A DNA stretch of 47,230 bases. It comes from a virus. The notes under the pieces are model-generated. The model worked only from the letters and a program-made list of their open reading frames with translations. It was not told where the DNA came from and did not search any database. Position numbers and translations under genes: made by a program. Where the stretch lies: positions 1 through 47,230 of IMG/VR virus record IMGVR_UViG_3300042900_000560; one strand, given 5' to 3'. This document shows positions 1 through 12,000 of the stretch, piece by piece (the first letter of the stretch is position 1; each line of letters opens with the position of its first letter).

Positions 1-3000
1 TTGTTAGCAGGAATCTCAATACCAAGGCTAAAATCAAATGTGCCTGCTGTGTCATTGGCAACACCTGGATAATCATATCCAGTACTATCGTAAGGTTCAA
101 CAAGTGTGAGTCCAGTGGTCACTGGACCAACAAATACCAAAGTTAGTGGATCTTGTTGTGATGTGTCGTTCCAGCTGGTAATTGCAATTTGATCTCCTAT
201 GTTTAACGTAGGAACTACTAGCAATCTGTTAGGCGATCCTATTGCCACAGTGTATTGTGCAATAGTACTAACTGATATTAAAATTTGTGCGCCGTCAGCT
301 GGTGCTGTAAAAAATACAACTTGTCGTCCTGGGGTATTACTACCGTCATAGTTGGTAACATAATAATTGCCGGTCACACTACCATAGTTTTGCACTTGTA
401 AAACATTATCTACCCACACTTGAATATCGGTATAGGCGTTGATAACAGATTGTGGATACTTACCACGTTGCGGCAACCCAAAACTACTGCTAGTGCCATC
501 TCCAGTCCATTCAATTCCCTCAGGAGGTTGTAAACGTTTGCCATTTATTGTGACCACTAGATTGGCTACATTGGTACCTTGCATGCTGTTGTCAAGGTTA
601 ATGCTATTGGTTAATACATCAGACTGAGTTATAGTGCGATACTGTGTTGTTGCTGTGCTCCAACTATGTTGAGGATTTTCAAAGCCCATTGCAGTAATAG
701 ATATGCCGTCGCCTACACCGTAAGTGGCAGGTAATGCAACCAACGACTGTGTAGTAGGCACAAATTCATCCCAGTACAACACATCATCTATTAAAGTTCC
801 TGCTGGCACTGCTTGTAAGGCTCTATAATATGATCCTGAACTGTTTACAATAGTTTGTTGTGCGTAGGCAGTTTGATAACTCCAATCTTCACTTTCAATG
901 TACGCAGTCCAAGTTGCACCTGCAACATTTGTGCCATTTGCAAATAAAACTAATTCATAAATTTCATCAGCATTTACAGGAATTATTACGGAATTGCCTA
1001 CTTCTGGTCCAGTATAGTTGCCACGGAACAGCTGATTGCCGCCGCCCATTTCATAAGCAGCAATATTAATAACATTGTCCACAGCGATACCACCACCCGG
1101 CACAGCTATAAGAGTTTGATTTTCCCAGTCTACAACATAATCTATACCCGGGGTGAGATCTGTGTCTGTAGACTCATTGGATACTTCAATGTTGACAGGA
1201 TTTTGTACTAGATTGCTCCAATCCAATGCTGAATTATCATACACATAGTTGTATGAACCTATAGCAAATCCGTGGCCTTGGCCAAGCCAGTCTGCACCTG
1301 GACGAGTGTACACTCGGAAGTCCAATGTGTCATATTCTGATCCATTCACTAACTCTTCTGGAGCATGTCCCTCATATGGTCCAATAAATTCACCGCCATC
1401 AACATTGATATCTGTTGGACGTAATCCAAGATATTGGTCAGTAAAGCTGCTGGCATAGGTAGCATCTATCGGTTCTGGCACATCTGCAATCATGGTACCG
1501 GTAGCAGTAGTTAATGCAACAGTTAACCCATCAGGTGCAAGAGCAACAGTGAACTGTGTGGAATTAACAATACTGTTGACATAGTAAACTGTGCCAGCTA
1601 CAATACTTCCGAACACAGTGCCATAAAAACGTATGGGATCGCCAACAGCTAATCTTACTGTTTGAACACAGGTAATTTGATTTGTATTTGCAGTGGTAGC
1701 AGTACATACCAGAGTAGGGCTTGCTGGTGCGCTGCCTAGGAAGTAGTCACCCCACACTTGCACACCTGGATAGCTGGTGCCGTCAACTAGTAATTGCAAA
1801 TCTAAGCCAAGTTCGTTAACTCCTGGCACATAAAATCCCATGGTACGGTTTACACCACTTAGTGTGGCTGCATCAATTTCAATCCAGTCTTCGAGATTAA
1901 ATGTTGGACCAATTACAGCACTGCTGCCATCGGCGCTGTTGGCTTGCCACACACGATTGTCATAACGAACCAAAGTACCATTTTCGTATGTGCCATCTGC
2001 ACTCCACGTCAGCACAGATGTTTGATATTGATAACGATCGTATTTGATAACAGTACGGAAACTGCGCACAAGTCCGTTGGTCATCACAGGATAAGCTGCA
2101 ACACCTGTTCCATTACCACCAGTAAACATCACAGTCGGAGTTGATCGGTAGCCCTCGCCTGAATTGATCAATGTTATGGATACAATGTTACCCAATGAAT
2201 TAACAACTGCGGTAGCCACTGCGCCGGAACCAGTGTCACCATCTGCTGGCACAATTGTTATTGTGGGCGCAATGGTATATCCTGTGCCCGGGTTGGTCAC
2301 GGTAATAGAGTCTACATGTAACAAATAATTGTTAAACCATTGACTATATGGCCAATCTGCCCAAAGTGTAGCATTAGAAGCAGTGTCACTAAGTGTGTTA
2401 AACGCTTGGGCAGTAGCATGCTGATATGGTAACAAAATTGGACTTATATATTCAGGTATGGTCAAATTTGTGTTGTAGTATGCTGGCAAATCAAAGTCGT
2501 TGACACTGCCTAGATAATCATCTGCGCCGTCATATGTCAAATTGAACTCTCGAACTTGCACGTGATATGGTTTAACTTCTTGAAGATAATCACTCACAAA
2601 ATCTTGATTGTCGCGAATGTAATTTTGATACGGTACTAAATCTCTAACTTTATGTTGCACATCAATCAGGCTGGTCTTAATCAACCATTCTGGAGCCAGT
2701 AGTTCGCTTAGGATAAAGTTAAACATCAGTGTAAGCGATTTGTTTCGTTCAATCTTTAGCTCATCAACAAACAATTCTTCATTGATAGCTTGTATAATTT
2801 TGCGAGTTTCAATTATTGGTTCCTGGTCAAAGTATTGTGCATCAAAAACCTCAACGTCAAATCCAAATTTGCCCAAGGCATAATTATAAATTTCAGCAGA
2901 AATTTCAATGGTGCCATCTTCAAGCGCCACACGATCCCACCCTGTATCTGTGCGCAAGTAAATTTCAAATTTGCCTTGTGCATTGGCAGTTACCCTAACA

Positions 3001-6000
3001 CTTGATCCAATAGGCACAGTCAATGTAGCCAATGTAGCATAGTTTGGCACCTGCGTTGTAATAGGCGAACTGGGATTGTACCCTGGCTTGTACCAATTGA
3101 TATAACTCCAATATTGCCGTGTGTCATAATTTTGTACACGAGCCAATACCAGTTTTCTCACTATTGGCAAAACATTAGTGTCCTGCACTTCATTGATGGT
3201 CCATAGTCCACGATTCAATTCATTGGTGACCACAAGATATTTGTATCCCAATGGCACAGCGTCGATATTTTGGAACCCCAAAATTTCCAAATTGGCCACA
3301 CGCATGTTCCAATTTGTGTATGATGCTACACCAGTGCCAGAGCCGTTTCCTGTGGCAACAAACACCACACCCACTGTGTTGCTGGATGCCCCAATCAAAG
3401 TAAAATTAGTTGACCCAAGAGTGTTGATTGTGTATGTTTGTCCTACAGAAAACTCGCCAGCATTAACCAACTCAACCGATTCTGGTTCTGGTTCTGCACT
3501 GTTTAACAGTGTAAAACTTCTGCTTTCTGTAATAGGATATAGTGCAAACACAGCATTAGCACGTTGGATATAATTTTTTAGCGCAAGAAATCGATCCACA
3601 AACATACTTTGACGCGGTCGAAATTGCACGCCATAACGCTGAGCATAATTAAGACTTATATCAGGTACTTGATTACCAAATGTGTCTACTCCACATAAAC
3701 TGTCTTGTAGCTTGCGATATAAATTATCACTCAAGAAAGCATCTGGTTGACCTTGTGCAATTAACTCATACTCGGTGTGAACATTGGCATCTGTGAGCGA
3801 TTGATCAAACTCCACACTGATAATAGTGTCTGCGGCTGCAATATAATCTAACCCATTGTAGATTGCAATGGTACTGGAATTAATTGGAGCAATGTAACTG
3901 ATGCCGCTTGCTTTGGGCTCTTGAATGTACGAAGCCACGGTGGCAATGCTAAGAGTTTTACCCAATTGAGATGCAGTTACAGTTAGTCCTTGCACCCAGA
4001 AATAATACTCAGTTACAAAAGTTCCAGATTGATTTAATCGACTACTTACCACGTAACTATTGACACTGTATGGTGTGCCAGCCCCTGTATAGCTTCCAGG
4101 TGGCACTGAACTTGAGATCCATTGATAAACGTCAACTCTACTGCCCGGGAACACCTGTCCCCAACGACGGCTGGCGTAAGTTGGATTGTCTTGGTTGGGA
4201 TCAATGAATCTTACAGTGCTGATATCCCACCAAACTTCTCCAACGTGTGAAGTGCTCCAAGTGTCGCCACGATTGTTTACTGGACCAACGTTATAAGCAG
4301 CAGGATCAATTGCACTGATAAAATCTATGTTTTCTTGAGCAGCGCCTAATACTTTTCCTTGCAATGGATCAAAGAAATCAAAGAATTGGCTCTTGGCAGA
4401 AGAAATTCTATCATACATGTACACACTGGTCAACAGTCGTATGTCAACCACCGGTTGTTGAATAGCAATTGGTTGCCATGCAAGACGTCTTGAGGAATTT
4501 TCAAATATATAGGCAGCGCCAAAATTACCAAGTGTACTGTCTTCAAAATCTTCGCCTGGTGCTGTGGCAACAAGCACTCCAGAATTGTAACTTACTGCAT
4601 AACCATATTGATCTAAGTAACTTACTGCATCAGTTTCGACTTGTTGCCCGAATACAAATTTACCTGGATTGGCCACGCTGAGACTGTTGCTGGGCAAATA
4701 GTCATATGTATATACTGCACCTGATTGGACCAATGATCGTGTAACATAAGAACCGTTTATCAGCACCATTACCACAGTACTAAAGAAAGAAGTAGAGTTG
4801 CCATCAAACGTGGTGCTAGGTTTTGCTGTTGTGGTGTCGTAATCAAACACCATTGGCGAATACAATGTGCCTTTAGGTGATCCAACCACAAGATTTATGG
4901 CAGTGTCATCTACAGCTACAGAATAACCAAATTGTGCAAACTCTGTTGGGCGTGGGCTGGCAATAGTTTGTGTGTATACAAATGTACTAAAGCCAAGCGC
5001 AGAGAACACTGTACCAACAGAACCTGGTGCCACTTGTAATTTGTTGCCTTCGAGAGCAGCATCAGTATTGGTTACAAAAATAGTCAAATATCCATCAGTG
5101 GAAACTACTGCGGTGGCATTAGGGGCACCTGTATTTGTGCCGGCTTCGCCACCATTGATAGCAGCAGCAAGGCCTGCAATCGTGTTGTTTGGACTGGCCG
5201 GAACTGCAATGTCAACATTGTTTACTCGCAAAGTTTGTCCAGCAGTTAGGCTAGGATTGGCAATGGTAGAAGAAATTGTACCATAACTTCTGGCCTGATT
5301 CACACTGCGTTCAACCACGCCACCTTTCCATACTATGCTGGAATCTTGCGGCGCACCCACATACAAACTACAGTTGTATGGACACAGGTCTAAACTTTGA
5401 CCATAGTTGGTGTATTCAGCTACTGTGTTTTCTGTGATCAATTGCTGTTGAACAAACTGATTGATTTCAATTTCAATTACATCGCCCACAAACAAATCTT
5501 TGTTGATGGTAATGTTATTACCTGACACTGAGAATGTGTTGTCGGCGCCAACAATACTGTCTGTTTGATTGGTTAAGAATGCATTGTTGACTAACACACT
5601 AACCGGAGCTGACACTGTTCCTAACACAGTGTAAGTGTTAGAACTGTCATCCTGGCGAATGAATTTTTGTACGTTTCTGTCAACCACGTATACTGAACCA
5701 GCTTCAACTAATGTGTTGACTGTGTCATTAGAACATCCAATTATGACTTGACGCCCATCTGTGCTGCACTGAACGCTGGTACCAAATCTTGCACCAGCTA
5801 TAACTGCCACCGACGGGGTGATTGTTCCAGCAAGTTCATAATAATATTGTGATGTCACACCAATGTCCGCACCGCCACTGGGTACATTATAGAATGTTAG
5901 TGTGCCAGCAGAGTATGTGTAGTCAATGCTAGGACGTTGTAACACACCGTCGACAGTGACTGAGAACGAGTAAATGTTGTCTACTGTAAACAAGTACTGT

Positions 6001-9000
6001 GACAATGAATATGTTGCACCGCTGGCAACAAATGATTTAAAAAAGTTTCTGGTAATATTAATAACACTACCAGCAGTAGGTATTGTGGTAAATGTCACTG
6101 TGGTAAAACTGGCATTGACCGTGTAATCTGTTGTGAGAGTTAACAACGCACCGTTTTTTGTTACAGTTATTTGATTGGCATTGTTAATTTGTATACTGTT
6201 GCTGATGTCGGCTGTGTTGCTACTGCCATCGGCTCTGTATTGTAAAAATTGATTGTCCCATTGTACCTGGCCGTATGCATAAACTGTGTTTAGTCCTGGA
6301 GCGCCAACATACAACCAACGCTCGTCAAGGCTCATGGCCACACTATATCCAAATTCTCCAGCCCCTGGGGTCGTAGTAGTGGTAGTACCTGGCAATGTCA
6401 ACAACTGTGATTGTGTCCAAGGACTGGTATTAACTGCGCCTGCAGTTGGATCTCGCCACAGAACTACAGCATAACCATTGTCAGCTTGTGCGCCTGGACC
6501 AAGGCTGGCACTTGCTCCAGCAATTGCAAATGTTTGAGCACCAGCATCCACAGCATTACCGTACCCACGCAATCCTGTGGTATCCAATGTAAGAACAGTG
6601 TCTTGATCACTGATAGGACTGATTGGTATGTATTGATCACTATAATTTTTTACATACAGATAGACAGCACCTTTGGTAGTACCTGAACCAAAACCATAAC
6701 GTGGACTACCCACAAATAGTGCTGCTCGGTTTGTGGCCTGTGCTACAGATGCTCCATATTGTTCTGTGGCATCAAGTAATACCGGTGCTAGTATCAACCG
6801 ATCTGTAAATGGATTTTGTTTTTCCAATACTGCCCACAGTCCTTGACCATTGTGATCTACCCAAACTTTTGCACCTGGCAATATTTGTTGAGCGTACGGC
6901 AAATTTAATATGTCACTAGCTTGGTCCACCCGCATGGTTTTTAAAGTAAAGCCTATGCCTGTTCCGTCAACCACGGTGCGATCGCCTTCAAGATCCAATG
7001 CAACATTTACTGTGGTCAGGTTTGGTACACTTAATATTTTATAAACGCCATCAACTTCGGTATCAAAGAATCGTATGATCAAGTTATCACCAGTGGTTAA
7101 TCCATGTTGTCCGCTGAATATAACTCTACTGGTCCCATTGAGGTTGTCGCAAACGTGTTGAATTGCACCAGGTACAGATTCTGCACGATAGATGTTCCAA
7201 TCATAATTGTTTACTTTAGCAACCCAAACACTGGTTCCATCTATGATAGAATTAATATTGGCGCTAAGGCTTTCTGGATTAGATAAATCAAACACAGTGA
7301 TATCAACATCATCAATATTGACATATCCTGCTGATGGTAAAGAAATGTCTGTTGGTAATGTAGTTGTAGTTGGCAACAGTTCAGTAGTGGTCAATGGAAA
7401 ACTATTTTTCCACACATCTTGAAGTAAAATTTGTTGATCAGCAGTGCTTGACTCGCCTGGCACTACCACTTGTACCAAACTAGGATTGCTAGATAACAAT
7501 GCGCGATTCAATCGCAAATCAAAGAAACTTCGATTGGCATTGGCACCATATACTCCGCGTTGGATTGCCCAGTTTTCGTAAATTTTGTAGTCAGCAGCTT
7601 CTTTGTTGAATTTGGCTTGGCCAAATAAATCAGTGCTGTTTTTAGTTCCTTTGGTTCCAAGAAACTCTCTGTAAATGTTAAGCTGACTGACATCATCAAG
7701 ATTAAGCGCAGCCATATATTGTCTTGGTCTAAAGCCAATCAATCCATAACTCAACAAATCATTGTCAGCAATTAAATTGGCAGAATTAATGTTGTAGCTG
7801 TTGCTGAGTTGGTCAGCTTTGTTTGCCAAGTTGGCCAACAGCCCTTGTTCAATAAATGTGTAGTCACTTTGATTCCAATCATTATAATTGAACTTGGTGC
7901 TAGGTTGTACAATTGTGGCTGCGCTCCAGTATGCACCTTTGTATTTTACTATCTCGCCTTTGGCATAAGTTTTTAGGCCGGTCCAATTTGAGATATTGTT
8001 TTGATTTAATATAAAACCTGGTGCATTAACGCTACCGTCCCATTCTGTAGTGGTAGTTCCATTGATGTACAATCTACTTTGTCTAGATCCTGTAATGGGA
8101 TTAAAAATCAAATCGCCAAACAGGCTGGCGTTGTCCAACACAATCATACTTTCAAAGCTGGTGTAACGCATGTCAATGAAACTTAAACTTTGATTGGTTA
8201 ATGGTTGAACAGTAAAGGTATTATCAGCTCGCACAATGTTGAGATCACGTGTGGGAAAATCTTTGCGATTTTGATCTAGGATAACATTTTCCGCAGTTTG
8301 TGATGAAATGGTATCCACAACTGCTTGCTCTTTGAATACCGAAAGTCCCTGTGCCAATGGATTTAGATTAATCAAACTGCCAGTGCCCCAGCCCTGCTGA
8401 CTCCAATACATGAACTCGTACACCATCTGTGACCAGGTCATCAAGTAGCCGTTGGTTTGATTGTTAAATTCAAAACCTTGTGATTCTAAAAACTTTCCAT
8501 AACTCAATAAGAAGTTGGCCACAGCCGATTCGGTAGCAAACACAAATCCGTATGGGATCTGTGTGATATTTTGTGTGTAGTTTGCAGGCACCTGAATAGT
8601 CTTGCCGGCCACACTGTATGTTTCAAATTGTCCAACTGGAATGCTGGTAAATGTGTTAAAATATGGTCTAGCAGTGCTATATCCAAACACAGCCCATCCG
8701 CCATCCACAACTTGAATCACAACTGAACTGTAGATCAATCTGTCAAATGGTTGATTCTTGTATACCAACAGTTGATAACTCTCTGGCGGAATTTGCAAAG
8801 AAGCGTTGGTTGAATTGGGGCTGGACTTTTCAGTATAAATTTTCAAATACTGTTTGTCAGAGAACGAAGCCATTCTATAGCACAGTCGCACGTCAAGGTT
8901 TTGCAAATCTGTTTCTAATGCCACAGTGCTATTGGTACCTGTGATGCGATTGTAATCCACAATCCAGTTGATGTAACTGGCTTTACTAGTGCCGTCGCCA

Positions 9001-12000
9001 TACACCTGCACGCCGTTGGCATCTAGTCTGTAACGACCATTATACAAGTACTGATCAAATTCTGTACTGTATTTGTACAAGTCTCTATCAGCAAACAACG
9101 CAAAGAATTTTGCCGGGCGAGTGAGTGCCAGCAGGCGCATGGCAGCAAATGGATAGTCACTGGAATTCCACCACGAAGCTTCTACTGGGCCGCCATCGCC
9201 GGGGGTCCAGCTCTTTTGGAATGCTTGTGCATTGTATCCGCCCACCACTGAATCTATTGGTGGCAGCAATGCACCAGCGGCATCAGTTGGCAGTACAGAA
9301 GTCAGTCCAGGTCTTGCATAGGCTGGCAATATGTATGCGCCTACTGGATCTCTCACAAGACCAAGTTCTAAATCATCCCACAAATTCATGTTGTCTGATG
9401 TGTATGGCGCAGGACCGTATGTGATTTCCCACCACTCAGGTATGACTGAAAATCCCAACATCTCCCAAGGAGTCAGTTCTGGTTGTTGAGTATCGTAGAA
9501 GTAACGGTTGATACCACGCCATGCACCCAGTAGAGCATCTCCGTTGAGTTTGTTGGTTGCAGAACTATAGTTGTAGGTAAACGGATTGTTGACACTGTAA
9601 TTTTGTGCAGTGTAATCCAACTTGTTCCATCCCACATACGTCAAGAAACTTGTTTCAAGTATGGTATTGATTTCAGTAAAGCTATATCCAGTGTCTCTAA
9701 ACTGTCCTGGTATTGCATCCACTAGATCAAGAGGCACAGGGTTGTTGTCTAACTTGAGATTGTTATAAATTCTAGTTTCAAATTCCAACAGTACTTCGTC
9801 ACGAATATCACCAAAAATAGGAGTTTGGCTGCCATCATGCCCTAATATAACCAGTTGCTCACCCGAACTGGTCTTAACTGGAATAATAGCCGGGCGCCAT
9901 GCAGGATACAATCCCATCTTGCTGGGTGTATTGGGCACATAGGTACCATAGGTAGCACTGTATTCTTGAATGACGATTTTATCACCAATGACCAAATCAA
10001 TCAAAATGTTAATGCGCGGACCATCGGTAGCCACGGTGTATTCTAAGTCTCTAGTTAAAATTGCGTCATTTACATACACATTCATACCAAGATAGTTGGC
10101 TGACGTGTAGTTATAAATTTGCACAGTATCGAACACTTGGCTGGTTGTATAACTTACTGTATAGGTTGTATTTGTAAACACAGCAGTAGCCGGTAGCATG
10201 TCACTCCAATAGAATGGATTACTTGATGTGCGGCCCAAAGTAATATCAGTAATAACTATGTCAAGAATTTGTGATGCAGTTTCGTATTGAATAGTCTGTC
10301 TAGTCACTGCTTCTAGCATTTGATTTTTGTACTTTTGATATTCTCTGCTGTTGTATTCTAATGCACCAAAAATATTATACTGCTGAGATCTCATAAAGTA
10401 TCCAGCAAGAGTCAGTGGCGAACTTTGTTGTAAGATTATCTGACCATAAGGTATGATATCACCAAGATCTCTAGTGTTGTTAGCACCATTGATTGCGCCA
10501 GAGAATGTGGTTAAATTTTGGCAGATACTTTGATAATGAGTACGCAAGGTACCCAATGTAAAACTTGGGCTGTTGGCATTTAATGGATTGTTATTGAGAT
10601 TTAACGGAACTTGATAAAACGCTGCCCGACTAACTTGATCGCTTAGTGCTTCAACTTCAACAACATCTCCTACCACATGTGCAGTATTAAAGGTAATGGT
10701 TGTGGTATTGGCTGTAGTAGATACTGTGTATGTGCCTGGATCTTGAAAAATTGATCCTACAAAAATCTTCACACTAGGTACCAGTGTTACTGTGTCTGAT
10801 TGTACTGCGACATCAAGTCTCAATGGGGTAGTGTCATAGATAAATTTAAACTGCTGACTCATTAAAGTTGGCACAGCAGCCGTTTGCCATCCAATTGATC
10901 TCTTGTACACAGTTCTTGATGCATACTCATATACAAATCCTGTGCTGATTGGCAAAGTGACACTGGCATTATCCACCACGTACACAAATGTATCTGAATA
11001 CAAATTGTTATCAAACACAATATCTCCCACATTGGTCAATGTGAGATATTTGAGTACAAGCTGCAACACAGGATCGGCCAGGCCTGATCCAGTGGCATAG
11101 CTAAACAATTTTGTGCCTGTGAATGTTGAACTAGGGTATGTAGTTCTGCTAGACAAACTTATCCCATTGGCATCATATACATCAAACAATGGTGCTTGTT
11201 GCACTGCGGTTTTTTGTTGTGCTTCTAGCCAGTTTACCCCATCATACCAGAAAGTAACCCCAACTTGTGATCCACTAAGGCACACTGTATTCTGGTTGGC
11301 TAAAATTTCTCCGTCAACTGCTTCTACCAAATTTATAATTGGTTGTGTAATTAACGGCACTACGGTATCTGGTATAATAAAATTCACTACATAAATTTTA
11401 CTGCGTACAACTGGATCTTCGTCGGCTGCAAAAATTACACGGCTGCCATTGACAAATGTGTAATCATTTACTGAATATGCAGTGCTGCCTTCTATGTTGC
11501 TAAACGCATCAGTTTCAGTAAAGTCAATGGTATCCACTGGCTGTTTGGCTGCTGTTCCCATGTTATACAATTTAATGCCGCCACGGAATTGTATAATTGG
11601 TCGTTTGGCTTTGCGATCGTTGTCTATCACAACCGGTGTGTCATTGTATGTGCTTGTGGCGTTGAGAACATCAATATGGAACCAACGATTACTACGACTC
11701 CATGCGTTTAGGTCTGGACTGTCACGATTGATAGTAAGATAATCAACAGCATCAGCAGTGGCATATTCTTCTGGAGTGATGTAATTTTCTACAGGTAATA
11801 GTTCTATTGCAGTGCCTACTCCATTCACATAGTATTGTGGATTTTGACTAGCAATAGCAGTCATGGTGCCATTGGCAGAAGTCAGTGTTAGTGCTGCACC
11901 GTTTTTGGTTACACTTACTTTGAATTGACTGGTGCTAAAAATTGCCTGAACATAATAGGTTACACCTGTGCTTATGCCGCCAAATGGTGTGCCAGCAAAA

